DNA from: Paeniroseomonas aquatica
Lineage (GTDB): Bacteria; Pseudomonadota; Alphaproteobacteria; Acetobacterales; Acetobacteraceae
Assembly: GCF_030409335.1 (NCBI RefSeq)
Contig: NZ_JAUFPN010000125.1
Span: 38,908 to 73,296 of the forward strand
Direction of reading: 5' to 3'
Length of the DNA: 34,389 bases
Positions within the stretch are counted from its first letter, which is position 1; each line of letters begins with the position of its first letter. Below the pieces are notes generated by a model. That model did not search any database and was not told the DNA's origin. It saw only the letters and a list, made by a program, of their open reading frames with translations. Shown piece after piece: positions 15,213-23,903 of this stretch. Both the position numbers and the translations under genes were made by a program.

Positions 15213-17270
15213 TCAGTCCGCGGCCCGCACGACCCAGGCATCCGCGACCGTGACGCCCGTGCCCTCGGCGCCGATGATGAGCGGGTTGATCTCGGCCTCG
15301 GCGATGTCCGCCCGCGCCGCGAGGCGGGAGACGGCGACCACGGCCTGGGCCAGGGCCACCAGGTCGCCGCGCGGCAGGCCGCGCCAGCCGGCCAGCGGCT
15401 TGAGGCCCTTCACCTCGGCGATCATCGCCTCGGCCTCGGCGAGGTCGACCGGGGCGAGGCGCAGGGTCACGTCGCGATGGAGCTCGGCGGTGACGCCGCC
15501 GGTGCCGAGCAGCACCACGGGGCCGACCTCCGGATCGCGGCGGAAGCCGAGGATGGCCTCGCCCAGGCCCTTCACCATGGGCTGCACCAGAAAGCCGGTC
15601 AGGCGCGCCTCCGGCGCCATCCGGGCGACGCAGTAGTGCATGGCCGCGGCTTCCTGCTTCAGCCTCTCAGCATTGGCGATGCCGAGCTTCACGCCGCCGA
15701 CCTCGGTCTTGTGCGCGAGGTCGGGGGAGAGGATCTTCAGCGCGACGGGGTAGGGGGTGACGGCGGCATCCTGCGGGCCGGCCAGCACCGCGAAGGGGCT
15801 GGCGAGGCCGAGGGCGGCAAACAGCCGGCGGGCATCGGCCTCGTCCGGCCGGGCGGGCAGGTCGTGGGCGATGGCGGGGGCGGTGCTTTCGGGGCGCGGC
15901 GCGGTCCAGTCGCACCAGGCGCGGATGCAGTCGGCGGCGCCTTCCGGGGTGCGGAAGGCGGCGATCCCCTCGGCCGCCAGCAGGGCGAGCGAGGCATCCG
16001 CCTGGGGCACTAGGAAGGCGGCGCTGGGCTTGGCGCCGCCGGCATCGCGGGCCCGCAGGATGCCGGCCACCGCATCCTGCGGCTTGAACTGGGCGGAGGA
16101 GCCGATCACCGAAAGCACCAGGTCGGTATCCTCGGCCGCCTGCAGCGCGCCGATCGCCGCCGCCACGCGATCCGGCTTTGCCCCCGCCAGGGTCAGATCC
16201 AGCAGCCGGCCGTGGTGCTGGATGCCGGCGGCATCCAGCAGGGCGGCCGCGGCCGGGTCGGGGGCGCGGGCCTCGATGCCGAGCACGCCGAGGCAATCGA
16301 CCGCCATGGCGCCGCCGCCACCGGTGGTGGTGGTGACGCCGACGGCGCGATGGGCACGCGCCATGGGCTTGCGGCCGGCCAGCAGCGCCGGCAGCTCCAG
16401 CAGCCCTTCCAGGGTGGTGACGCGGGCGATGCCATGCGCCCGGAAGAAGGCCTCGGCGGCGGCATCCGAGCCGGCCAGCGCCCCGGTATGGCTGGTGGCG
16501 AGCTCCGCGCCATAGGGGCTGCGGCCGAGCTTGTAGGCGATGACCGGCTTGCCCGCGGCATGCGCCCGGCGGGCGAGGTCGGCGTAGTGCTCCGGCGCGC
16601 GGATGGCCTCGAGAAACAGCAGGATGGCATCGACGTTCGGGTCGTCCACCAGCAGCCCGGCGACCTCGCCGGCGGTCAGGTCGGCCTCGTTGCCGGTGCC
16701 GATGATATGGGAGAAGCCGATGCCGCGCGGGGCGCCGCGCGACATGATGGCGCCCATCATGGAGCCGGACTGGCTGACCAGGGCGAGGCGGCCGGCGTGG
16801 AGGGACGGGGCCTCGAGCGCCGCATTCACCGAGCAGGCGATGCGGGCGTTGAGGTTGATGAGGCCCATGGAGTTCGGGCCGAGCAGGCGGAGGTTGGCGG
16901 CCCGCGCGGTGGCCAGCAGCCGGGCCTGCAGTGCGGCGCCCTCGGGCCCGGCCTCGGCGAAGCCGTCGGCCAGGACGCAGGCGGCGGGGATGCCCTTGGC
17001 GGCGATGGCGTTCACCACGCCTTCGACATGCGGGGTGTTCAGCAGGATATAGGCGAAGTCGACCGGGCCGGGGATGTCGGTCACGGTCGGGTAGGCCCGT
17101 TCCCCCAGCACCTGCGACTCGCGCGGATGCACCGGGTAGATCTCGCCCTCGAAGCCGTGCTTGCGGAGGTAGAGCTGGGCGCGGGCGGTCAGCCGCGTCG
17201 GGTCGGCGGAGGCGCCGATGAGCGCGATGCGCCGGGGCTCGAACAGCGCGTCATGCAGGGCGTTCATCAT
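15213..17270 (-). CDS. NDP-forming acyl-CoA synthetase (acetate--CoA ligase family)
   Basis: This 685-residue protein fuses the alpha and beta parts of NDP-forming acyl-CoA synthetases. The N-terminal CoA-binding domain shows FEPRRIALIGASADP and LLGPNSMGLINL. The middle carries LVSQSGSMMGAI and ATSHTGALAGSD, with the phosphorylated histidine at about H261. The C-terminal ATP-grasp part has ALKILSPDLAHKTEVGGVKLG and EAEINPLI. It would activate an acyl acid with CoA and ATP, fitting the neighbouring SDR in acid catabolism. Two ATGs in tandem open the gene; ATG 17267 sits 6 bases from GGGGGA and may be the true start. No acetyltransferase (Pat) domain is fused. The exact acid is unknown. Confidence 0.93.
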   Translation of the reverse strand: MMNALHDALFEPRRIALIGASADPTRLTARAQLYLRKHGFEGEIYPVHPRESQVLGERAYPTVTDIPGPVDFAYILLNTPHVEGVVNAIAAKGIPAACVLADGFAEAGPEGAALQARLLATARAANLRLLGPNSMGLINLNARIACSVNAALEAPSLHAGRLALVSQSGSMMGAIMSRGAPRGIGFSHIIGTGNEADLTAGEVAGLLVDDPNVDAILLFLEAIRAPEHYADLARRAHAAGKPVIAYKLGRSPYGAELATSHTGALAGSDAAAEAFFRAHGIARVTTLEGLLELPALLAGRKPMARAHRAVGVTTTTGGGGAMAVDCLGVLGIEARAPDPAAAALLDAAGIQHHGRLLDLTLAGAKPDRVAAAIGALQAAEDTDLVLSVIGSSAQFKPQDAVAGILRARDAGGAKPSAAFLVPQADASLALLAAEGIAAFRTPEGAADCIRAWCDWTAPRPESTAPAIAHDLPARPDEADARRLFAALGLASPFAVLAGPQDAAVTPYPVALKILSPDLAHKTEVGGVKLGIANAERLKQEAAAMHYCVARMAPEARLTGFLVQPMVKGLGEAILGFRRDPEVGPVVLLGTGGVTAELHRDVTLRLAPVDLAEAEAMIAEVKGLKPLAGWRGLPRGDLVALAQAVVAVSRLAARADIAEAEINPLIIGAEGTGVTVADAWVVRAAD

Positions 17271-17283
17271 GCGTCCCCCGGTT

Positions 17284-17312
17284 GGCCGGCCTGCCGCGAG
17301 GGCGGGCCGGCC
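17284..17312 (-). terminator. 12-bp hairpin between SDR and acyl-CoA synthetase genes
   Basis: GGCCGGCCTGCC pairs with GGCGGGCCGGCC across a 5-base loop, with one G-T wobble. It fills the 49-base gap after the SDR stop and ends 13 bases before the synthetase start. No T-run follows, so it may attenuate, process or merely stabilise the message rather than end it. Confidence 0.4.
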
Positions 17313-17319
17313 GGTCGGC

Positions 17320-18231
17320 TTAGAGCGGATCCCAGGAGAAGATGTCGCCCGAGCGCTCCAGCGGCACGAAGAAGCTCTTCAACGCCGGCAGGGCGTGCTC
17401 GGCGAGGCTCTCGGGCGTCCAGCCCTCGGCGGCGTGGATGCCGCGGATCGGCCGGTTCTGGCTGAACAGGAACAGCTCGTTCATGCGGGGGCCGAAGATC
17501 TGGCCGTTCACCTCCTTGGCGGCGTCGGAGGCGAGGAAGACCGCGAGCGGGGCGTTCTTCTCCGGGCCCATGCGCATGATCTTCTCGACGCGCGCCTTCT
17601 GCTCCGGGGTCTCGGCCGGGATCGAGCTGGTCATGCGCGACCAGGCGAAGGGCGCGAGGCAGTTGGAGCGGACGTTGTAGCGCTTCATGTCGAGGGCGAT
17701 CGACTTCGACAGCGCGGCGATGCCGAGCTTGGCCGCCGAGTAATTCGCCTGGCCGAAATTGCCGATCAGGCCGGAGGTCGAGGTGATGTGGACGTAGCTG
17801 CCGCTCTCCTGCTTGCGGAAATGCGTCGCCGCGTGGCGGGAGACGTAGAAGCTGCCGTTCAGGTGGACCCCGATGACCGCGTCCCATTCCTCCTGCGACA
17901 TCCGGTGGAAGATCTGGTCGCGCAGGATGCCGGCGTTGTTCACGACGATGTCGATGCGGCCGAAGTGGTCCATCGCCGACTGCACGATCTTGCCGGCGCC
18001 GTCCCAGGAGGAGACGCTGTCGGTGTTGATCTCGGCGGCGCCGCCGCGCTGCTCGATGATCGCCTTGGTCTGCTGCGCCGGGGTGGCCGAGAGGCCCTCG
18101 CCGGTCAGCGAGGCGCCGATGTCGTTGATGATGACCTTGGCGCCGGCCTGCGCCATGTGCAGCGCGATCTCGCGGCCGATGCCGCCGCCCGAGCCGGTGA
18201 CGACGGCGACCTTACCATCCAGCATGCCCAT
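17320..18231 (-). CDS. SDR family oxidoreductase, peroxisomal multifunctional enzyme-like
   Basis: The protein has 303 residues. VVTGSGGGIGRE holds the TGxxxGxG cofactor motif (12-19), NNAG is at 98-101, and the catalytic set is S151, Y164 and K168 (YSAAK). The C-terminal extension beyond 240 (SQNRPIRGIHAAEGWTPESLAEHALP) and the motif INDIGASLTGEG resemble the 3-hydroxyacyl-CoA dehydrogenase module of HSD17B4/MFE-2-type SDRs. So a role in oxidising a 3-hydroxyacyl-CoA is plausible, in line with the acyl-CoA synthetase downstream. AGAGG lies 9 bases before ATG 18231. It is divergent from the ABC importer operon across an 85-base gap. Confidence 0.93.
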   Translation of the reverse strand: MGMLDGKVAVVTGSGGGIGREIALHMAQAGAKVIINDIGASLTGEGLSATPAQQTKAIIEQRGGAAEINTDSVSSWDGAGKIVQSAMDHFGRIDIVVNNAGILRDQIFHRMSQEEWDAVIGVHLNGSFYVSRHAATHFRKQESGSYVHITSTSGLIGNFGQANYSAAKLGIAALSKSIALDMKRYNVRSNCLAPFAWSRMTSSIPAETPEQKARVEKIMRMGPEKNAPLAVFLASDAAKEVNGQIFGPRMNELFLFSQNRPIRGIHAAEGWTPESLAEHALPALKSFFVPLERSGDIFSWDPL

Positions 18232-18316
18232 CTGATGTTTCCTCTCCAGTGGTGTTGGTCATTCCTAGACCCGCCCGGCGCAAAGGTGAAGCCGGGGCGG
18301 GCGGGGCGGTTGCCCC

Positions 18317-19153
18317 ATGGGCGGCGCCGCTGCATACCCGGTGGCGCTGGATGGGGGATGGCGCTTGGCACTGGTCACGCTGGAAGCGGTGGGCAAGACA
18401 TTCCGAGGCCGCACCGGGTCCTGGGAAGCGGTCCGCGATTTCACCCTCGACCTGGCGGAGGGGGAGTTCACCTGCCTGCTCGGCACCTCCGGTTGCGGCA
18501 AGACCACGGTGCTGAACCTGCTGGCCGGCTTCGAGGCGCCGACCACCGGCCGCATCCTGCTGGACGGCATTCCGGTGCGCGGCCCCGGCGCCGAGCGCGG
18601 CGTGGTCTTCCAGGGCCACGACAGCCTGTATGATTGGCTGAGCGCGCTCGACAACATCGGCTTCGGCCTCCGGCTGCGCGGCGTGCCGAAGCGGGAGAGG
18701 CGGGCGCGGGCCGGGCATTTCCTGGCCATGGTTGGGCTGGAGGGGCAGGGGGCCAAGCACCCGGCCGAGCTTTCCGGCGGCATGAAGCAGCGCATCCAGA
18801 TCGCCCGGGCGCTGGCCGCCGACCCCCGCATCCTGCTGATGGACGAGCCCTTCGGCGCGCTGGACGCGATGACCCGCGCCACCCTGCAGGGCGAGCTCAC
18901 CCGCATCTGGGCGGAGACGCGGAAGACCGTGCTCTTCATCACCCACGACATCGAGGAGGCGGTGGCGCTCTCGACCCGGGTCGCGGTGATGACGCGGGGC
19001 CCGGGCGGCACCCTGAAGGCGGTGATCCCGGTGGACCTGCCCTTCCCGCGGGACCGCACCTCGGACGGCTTCATGGCGGTGTTCCGCCAGGTGCATGCGC
19101 TCATCCACGCCGAGATCGTCGCGCCGCCGGCGCGGGCGGAGATCGACGCATGA
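18317..19153 (+). CDS. ABC transporter ATP-binding protein (nitrate/sulfonate/taurine class)
   Basis: The protein has 278 residues as drawn. GTSGCGKTT (56-64) is Walker A, VVFQGHD the Q-loop, ELSGGMKQRIQIARAL the signature, ILLMDEPFGALD Walker B plus D-loop, and FITHDIEEAV the H-loop. The SGGMKQR and DEPFGALD variants are typical of the SsuB/TauB/NrtD importers. The start is uncertain: ATG 18317 adds 16 residues before TTG 18365, which has GGGGGA 6 bases upstream and is close to the usual domain start. The permease start overlaps its stop by 4 bases. The SDR gene is divergent. The substrate is unknown. Confidence 0.94.
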   Translation: MGGAAAYPVALDGGWRLALVTLEAVGKTFRGRTGSWEAVRDFTLDLAEGEFTCLLGTSGCGKTTVLNLLAGFEAPTTGRILLDGIPVRGPGAERGVVFQGHDSLYDWLSALDNIGFGLRLRGVPKRERRARAGHFLAMVGLEGQGAKHPAELSGGMKQRIQIARALAADPRILLMDEPFGALDAMTRATLQGELTRIWAETRKTVLFITHDIEEAVALSTRVAVMTRGPGGTLKAVIPVDLPFPRDRTSDGFMAVFRQVHALIHAEIVAPPARAEIDA

Positions 19154-19914
19154 ACCGCGACGGCGCGACCACCCTCCTCGGCTACCTCGCGGGCTTCGCC
19201 CTGCTGTTCCTGGTCTGGCACCTGGCGGCGGTGCTGCTGGTGCGCTCGACGCTGTTCCCGCCGCCATGGCCGGTGCTGGAGCGCGGCTGGGTGCTGCTCG
19301 AGGACGGGCTGCTGCAAGAGAGCGTCCTCGCCAGCCTGCGCCGCATCCTGCAGGGCTTCCTGCTCGGCAGCGCCATCGGCATCCCGGCAGGCCTCGCCAT
19401 CGGCAGCTTCCGCTGGGTGCGGCTGCTGCTCGAGCCCTGGACCGAGTTCTTCCGCTTCATCCCGGCGGTGGCGATGATCACCGTCTCGGTCATCTGGTTC
19501 GGCATCGGCGAGGAGAGCAAGGTCTTCCTCATCGCCTATACCACCGTCTTCGTCATCATCATCGCGACCGCCGCCGGCGTCGGCGCGGTGACGCCGGACA
19601 AGATCCGCGCGGCGCAATGCCTGGGCGCATCCCGCACGCAGGTCTTCGCGCTGGTGGCGCTGCCGGCGACGGTGCCCTTCATCCTGACCGGCATGCGGCT
19701 GGCGATGGCGAATTCCTTCGTCACCATCGTCGCGGCCGAGCTCGTCGCCAGCAACGACGGCCTGGGCAAGATGCTCTGGGATGCCCGGCTCTTCATGCAG
19801 ATCGAGGACATCTTCGTCGCCCTCGTCACCCTCGGCCTGCTCGGCTTCGCCACCGACCGCGCCTTCCGCCTGCTGATCCGCGCCTTCGCCGGGCGCTACA
19901 ACCCGACCATGTGA
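19150..19914 (+). CDS. ABC transporter permease (SsuC/TauC-like)
   Basis: The protein has 254 residues with about six membrane helices. The BPD_transp_1 coupling region reads AAGVGAVTPDKIRAAQCLGASRTQVFALVALPATVPFILTG, matching the EAA loop that contacts the ATPase. FFRFIPAVAMITVSVIWFGIGE is the conserved helix of the nitrate/sulfonate permease group. ATG 19150 overlaps the ATPase stop (ATGA), so the two are co-translated. One permease of this class normally works as a homodimer with the ATPase pair and the substrate-binding protein encoded next. Confidence 0.94.
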   Translation: MNRDGATTLLGYLAGFALLFLVWHLAAVLLVRSTLFPPPWPVLERGWVLLEDGLLQESVLASLRRILQGFLLGSAIGIPAGLAIGSFRWVRLLLEPWTEFFRFIPAVAMITVSVIWFGIGEESKVFLIAYTTVFVIIIATAAGVGAVTPDKIRAAQCLGASRTQVFALVALPATVPFILTGMRLAMANSFVTIVAAELVASNDGLGKMLWDARLFMQIEDIFVALVTLGLLGFATDRAFRLLIRAFAGRYNPTM

Positions 19915-19924
19915 GGAGCCGCCC

Positions 19925-20875
19925 ATGCACCGCCGCAGCCTGCTCGCCGCCCCCGCCCTGCTCGCCGCCCTCCCGGCACGCGCCCAGGCCAGCATCAGGA
20001 TGACCATCGCGACCGGCGTCGACCCGTCCTTCGCGCCCTTCTACGTCGGCCGCGAGGGCGGCTTCTTCGCCCGCAACGGCCTCGACGTCACGGTGAACAC
20101 CGGCCCCTCCGGCAGCGCCATGGTCGCCTTCCTGATCGGCGACCAGGTGAACGCCGCCTTCGGCGCCGAGCAGGCCGGTGTCTCCGCCCATCTCCGCGAC
20201 CCCAACGTGGTGGTGGTGGCCGAGGGCACCGCCCTGCTGCGCTGGATCAGCGTCATCGGCCGCAACGTCGAGAGCATGGCGGCGCTGAAGGGCAAGAAGG
20301 TCGGCGTCGCCCGCGGCACCGGCAGCGAGACCTTCTGGCTCTCGGTCATCGCCAAGCAGGGGCTGGACCCGGCCGACTACACCATCGTGAACGTCGAGGC
20401 GCCGGAGATGGTGGCGGCGCTGGAGCGCGGCAACATCGACGCCTTCGCGGTCTGGGAGCCCTGGCCGACGCGGGCGCTGCGGGCCATCCCGGGGACGAAG
20501 ATCCTGCTCAACAACGAGAACATCCAGATCGTCCGCAACTTCATCTACATGAACAAGGCCTGGGCCGAGGCGAACCGGGAGGCCACCACCCGCTTCCTCC
20601 GCGCCCTGGTGCAGGCGACCGAGTTCATCGACGGAAACAAGGTCGAGGCCTCCCAGCAGGTCGCCCGCTTCCTGCGCCAGGACCGCGGGCTGATGACGGA
20701 GCTGATGACCAAGGTGCGCTACCCGCTCGACCTCACCGCTGATTCGGTCGCCAACGTTCAGCTGGCGATCGACCAGCTCCGCGGCATGGGCCGGCTGGCC
20801 AAGGAGGTGACGCCGGCCCAGGTGATCTGGGCCGACCCGCTGCGGGCCGCGGCGCCGGACCGGGTGAGGATCTGA
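19925..20875 (+). CDS. ABC transporter substrate-binding protein (NMT1/SsuA-like)
   Basis: The protein has 316 residues. MHRRSLLAAPALLAALPARAQA is a secretion signal that would be cut near residue 22, giving a periplasmic protein. FAPFYVGREGGFFARNGLDV, LKGKKVGVARGTGSETFW and ERGNIDAFAVWEPWP are typical NMT1/SsuA-fold motifs. These proteins bind sulfonates, nitrate, taurine, pyrimidine precursors or aromatic acids, so the ligand cannot be named. GAGGAG ends 5-8 bases before ATG 19925. It completes the three-gene importer and ends 18 bases before the convergent hydrolase gene. Confidence 0.93.
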   Translation: MHRRSLLAAPALLAALPARAQASIRMTIATGVDPSFAPFYVGREGGFFARNGLDVTVNTGPSGSAMVAFLIGDQVNAAFGAEQAGVSAHLRDPNVVVVAEGTALLRWISVIGRNVESMAALKGKKVGVARGTGSETFWLSVIAKQGLDPADYTIVNVEAPEMVAALERGNIDAFAVWEPWPTRALRAIPGTKILLNNENIQIVRNFIYMNKAWAEANREATTRFLRALVQATEFIDGNKVEASQQVARFLRQDRGLMTELMTKVRYPLDLTADSVANVQLAIDQLRGMGRLAKEVTPAQVIWADPLRAAAPDRVRI

Positions 20876-20893
20876 CGCGCGCGCCTCCCCCGG

Positions 20894-21784
20894 CTAGTCC
20901 TTCGGCTTGCCCGCGATGATGCTGCCTGCCAGCGTCTCCGGGTTGCGCTCCCACCAGCGGCCGGCATCGACCCAGGTGATGAAGTCGAGCACGGCGCGGT
21001 TGAAGGCGTCGGGGTCCTCGAGGTTCATGGTGTGGCCGCAGCGCGGCATGACCAGCAGGGCGCTGGTGCTGATGGTGCGCTTGAGGAACAGCCCCGGCTC
21101 CAGGGTCGGGTCGTCCTCATCGCCGCAGATCACCAGGGTCGGCAGCTTCATGGCGCGGAAGCCGGCTTCCAGCTCGAACAGGCTGGGGCGCTCGCGCTGG
21201 CAGCCGCGCATGGTCAGCACCGCGCCGTCGGTGTCGTGTTCCGACAGCTGGGACATGAACTCGGCGTAGCCGCGCGGGTCCTTCTCCTCGAAGACCAGCC
21301 GGGTCGGGCCGCGGCCGTAGGTGCGCGCCATCTTCCACATGCCCTCGGCGGCGATCCGGTCGGCGGTCGCATCGACCTCGGCGCGGAACTGGGCCTGCTT
21401 GCCCGGCTGGGCGCCGTAGCCGACGCCGGCGGCGGTCAGGCTGCGGGCGAGGTGGGGGTAGCGGAGGCCGAGGTGCAGGGTGGCGAAGGCGCCCATGGAG
21501 AGCCCCACCACATGCGCCGGCGCCAGGCCGAGCTGCTGGATCACCTCGGCGATGTCGTCGGTCGCCCGGTCCTGGGAATAGGCTGAGGGCTCGTGCGGCA
21601 CGGCGGAGGGCGGGTAGCCCCGGGCGTTGAAGGCGATGCAGCGGTAGCGCCGGGCGAAGAAGCGCAGCTGCGGTTCCCAGGCGCGGGCGTCGCCGGCGAA
21701 TTCATGGACGAAGACCAGCGGCGTGCCGGTCCCGGCCTCCTCGTACTGCAGCGCGACGCCGTCGGCGGTGGTGATGGTCGGCAT
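20894..21784 (-). CDS. alpha/beta hydrolase
   Basis: The protein has 296 residues from ATG 21784. LVFVHEFAGDARAW is the oxyanion-hole region, GLSMGAF gives nucleophile S96, the acid is in GDEDDPT (about 221-227) and the histidine in CGHTMN is about H251. ATG 21784 begins the usual first strand; an in-frame extension to 21895 would run across the SUF promoter. The fold includes esterases, 3-oxoadipate enol-lactonases and haloperoxidase-like enzymes; I cannot choose among them. It is divergent from the SUF operon across a 112-base gap. Confidence 0.9.
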   Translation of the reverse strand: MPTITTADGVALQYEEAGTGTPLVFVHEFAGDARAWEPQLRFFARRYRCIAFNARGYPPSAVPHEPSAYSQDRATDDIAEVIQQLGLAPAHVVGLSMGAFATLHLGLRYPHLARSLTAAGVGYGAQPGKQAQFRAEVDATADRIAAEGMWKMARTYGRGPTRLVFEEKDPRGYAEFMSQLSEHDTDGAVLTMRGCQRERPSLFELEAGFRAMKLPTLVICGDEDDPTLEPGLFLKRTISTSALLVMPRCGHTMNLEDPDAFNRAVLDFITWVDAGRWWERNPETLAGSIIAGKPKD

Positions 21785-21847
21785 GGTCCAGGGTCCCCCT
21801 CGGGGGCGGAGCCTAGCCCCGGCACGCCGATTTGGGCGAGGGGGGGC

Positions 21848-21876
21848 TTCAAAGGGGACCCCATTGGTCCTATTTA
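21848..21876 (+). promoter_or_regulatory. possible SUF operon promoter
   Basis: TTCAAA (21848-21853) and TATTTA (21871-21876) are spaced by 17 bases, 20 bases before the GTG start of the Rrf2 regulator. Each matches the consensus in only three or four positions, but the spacing is ideal and the patch is AT-rich against its surroundings. Confidence 0.35.
21851..21875. promoter_or_regulatory. 25-bp dyad, candidate operator of the SUF regulator
   Basis: The arms AAAGGGGACC and GGTCCTATTT are inverted repeats matching at eight of ten positions around a 5-base centre (CCATT). The inner arms GGACC/GGTCC are perfect. Length and spacing suit a dimeric Rrf2-family regulator; the known E. coli IscR site is also a 25-bp dyad with a different sequence. 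It overlaps the proposed -35 to -10 region and lies directly upstream of the Rrf2 gene, so autorepression is the simplest reading. This is inferred. Confidence 0.5.
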
Positions 21877-21896
21877 GACGCGGTGAGGAAAACACC

Positions 21897-22358
21897 GTGC
21901 TGAGGCTCTCGAAACTGACCGATTACGCCGTGGTCGTCATGGCGCGCCTGGCGCGGGATGGCGCCCTGCCGGATGGCCAGGTGCAGACCGCGCCCGGCTT
22001 GGCCCTGGCGACCGGCATCGCCGAGCCGACCGTATCCAAGGTGCTGAAGAGCCTCGGGCAGGCCGGCCTGGTCGAAGGCCTCCGCGGCGCCCGGGGCGGC
22101 TATCGCCTGACCCGGCCGCTGGAGGATGTGCCGCTCTCCGAGGTGATCGTCGCCATCGACGGCCCCATCGCCCTGACCGCCTGCGTCGATGGCGGGCTTG
22201 GCAGTTGCGAAGCCGAGGGCATCTGTGCCGTCCGCGGCCGCTGGGACCCGGTGAACGATGCGATCCGCCGGGCGCTCTCCGGCATCACCCTCGCCGATCT
22301 CGCCGGCGTTCCCCGCCGCCGCCCCGCCACCATGCTCGCCCAACTCGTCGCCGAGTAG
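21897..22358 (+). CDS. Rrf2 family SUF operon regulator
   Basis: The protein has 153 residues from GTG 21897, with GAGGAA about 7 bases upstream. [18 protein letters not shown] is the Rrf2 N-terminal helix, followed by a winged helix with recognition helix [17 protein letters not shown] and wing [13 protein letters not shown]96, C104 and C110 are spaced C-x7-C-x5-C, a variant of the three-cysteine iron-sulfur site of IscR-type proteins, so it probably senses a [2Fe-2S] cluster. It is the first gene of the SUF operon; its stop lies 8 bases before the sufB start. It matches the SUF system regulator type of Rrf2 rather than RirA or NsrR, judged by context and length. Confidence 0.9.
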   Translation: MLRLSKLTDYAVVVMARLARDGALPDGQVQTAPGLALATGIAEPTVSKVLKSLGQAGLVEGLRGARGGYRLTRPLEDVPLSEVIVAIDGPIALTACVDGGLGSCEAEGICAVRGRWDPVNDAIRRALSGITLADLAGVPRRRPATMLAQLVAE

Positions 22359-22366
22359 GAAACCCA

Positions 22367-23866
22367 ATGCCCGCAGTTGCCGAGACACTCGACACCGTCC
22401 AGTCCGTTACCGAGGGCACCTACAAGTGGGGCTTCTCGACCGACATCGAGATGGACTTCGCCCCCAAGGGGCTCAACGAGGACATCGTCCGCTTCATCTC
22501 CGCCAAGAAGAATGAGCCGCAATGGCTGCTCGACTGGCGGTTGAAGGCCTATGCCACCTGGCTGAAGATGGACGAGCCGACCTGGCCTTCGGTGAAGTAT
22601 CCGAAGATCGATTTCCAGGACGCCTACTACTATGCGGCGCCCAAGGTGAAGTCCGGCCCGAAGTCGCTCGACGAGGTCGACCCCGAGCTGCTGAAGACCT
22701 ATGCCAAGCTCGGCATCCCGCTGAAGGAGCAGGCGATCCTGGCCGGGGTCGAGGGCGCCGGCGACAGCCCCTCCGAGGGCGGGCGCATGCCCATCGCGGT
22801 CGATGCGGTCTTCGACAGCGTCTCGGTCGCCACCTCCTACAAGGCGCGGCTGGCCAAGGACGGCATCATCTTCTGCGCCATCTCCGAGGCGGTGCATGAA
22901 TACCCCGAGCTGGTGCGCCAGTACCTCGGCAGCGTGGTTCCGCAGGGCGACAACTACTACGCGGCGCTGAACAGCGCGGTCTTCACCGATGGCAGCTTCG
23001 TCTATATCCCGAAGGGCGTCCGCTGCCCGATGGAGCTTTCCACCTACTTCCGCATCAATGCGAAGAGCACGGGGCAGTTCGAGCGGACGCTGATCATCGC
23101 CGACGAGGGCGCGGTCGTCTCCTACCTCGAGGGCTGCACCGCGCCGATGCGCGACGAGAACCAGCTGCATGCCGCGGTGGTCGAGCTGGTGGCGATGGAC
23201 GACGCGCAGATCAAGTACAGCACGGTGCAGAACTGGTACCCCGGCGATGCCGAGGGGCGCGGCGGCATCTACAACTTCGTCACCAAGCGGGCGCAGTGCC
23301 GCGGCGCGCGGTCCAAGGTGAGCTGGACCCAGGTCGAGACCGGCTCGGCCATCACCTGGAAGTACCCCTCCTGCGTGCTGCTGGGCGATGACAGCGTCGG
23401 CGAGTTCTACTCGGTGGCCATCACCAACAACCACCAGCAGGCCGATACCGGGACCAAGATGATCCATGTCGGCAAGCGCACCACCTCGACCATTGTCTCC
23501 AAGGGCATCTCGGCCGGCAAGGGCCAGAACACTTATCGTGGCCTGGTCCGCGTCGCGCCCAGCGCCTCGGGCGCGCGCAACCACACCCAGTGCGACAGCC
23601 TGCTGATCGGCGACCAGTGCGGTGCGCATACCGTGCCCTACATCGAGAACCGCAACATGACGGCCAAGGTCGAGCATGAGGCGACCACCAGTCGCATCGC
23701 CGAGGACCAGCTCTTCTACTGCCGCCAGCGCGGCCTGTCGGAGGAAGACGCGGTCGGCCTCATCGTCAACGGCTTCTGCCGCGAGGTGCTGAAGGAGCTG
23801 CCGATGGAGTTCGCCGTCGAGGCCCAGAAGCTACTGCAGATTTCGCTCGAAGGATCGGTCGGCTGA
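22367..23866 (+). CDS. sufB: Fe-S cluster assembly protein SufB
   Basis: The protein has 499 residues, close to the usual length. It forms the SufBC2D scaffold on which Fe-S clusters are built in the cytoplasm. [33 protein letters not shown] and [24 protein letters not shown] are diagnostic. C409 in NHTQC corresponds to the key cysteine of E. coli SufB, and [11 protein letters not shown] supplies the conserved glutamate region. ATG 22367 has AGGAAA (22356-22361) in front. It is followed 37 bases later by sufC. Confidence 0.98.
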   Translation: MPAVAETLDTVQSVTEGTYKWGFSTDIEMDFAPKGLNEDIVRFISAKKNEPQWLLDWRLKAYATWLKMDEPTWPSVKYPKIDFQDAYYYAAPKVKSGPKSLDEVDPELLKTYAKLGIPLKEQAILAGVEGAGDSPSEGGRMPIAVDAVFDSVSVATSYKARLAKDGIIFCAISEAVHEYPELVRQYLGSVVPQGDNYYAALNSAVFTDGSFVYIPKGVRCPMELSTYFRINAKSTGQFERTLIIADEGAVVSYLEGCTAPMRDENQLHAAVVELVAMDDAQIKYSTVQNWYPGDAEGRGGIYNFVTKRAQCRGARSKVSWTQVETGSAITWKYPSCVLLGDDSVGEFYSVAITNNHQQADTGTKMIHVGKRTTSTIVSKGISAGKGQNTYRGLVRVAPSASGARNHTQCDSLLIGDQCGAHTVPYIENRNMTAKVEHEATTSRIAEDQLFYCRQRGLSEEDAVGLIVNGFCREVLKELPMEFAVEAQKLLQISLEGSVG

Positions 23867-23903
23867 TCCCCCACGGGGAACAGCGGCCAACAAGGACCAT
23901 ACC

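Noticed and set aside
18265-20007. 580-codon minus-strand frame opposite the ABC importer genes
   Set aside because: It spans two real genes and their junction and shows no domain; a shadow frame.
22100-23677. 525-codon minus-strand frame opposite sufB
   Set aside because: sufB is unmistakable on the plus strand; the opposing frame is His/Leu/Asp-rich noise.
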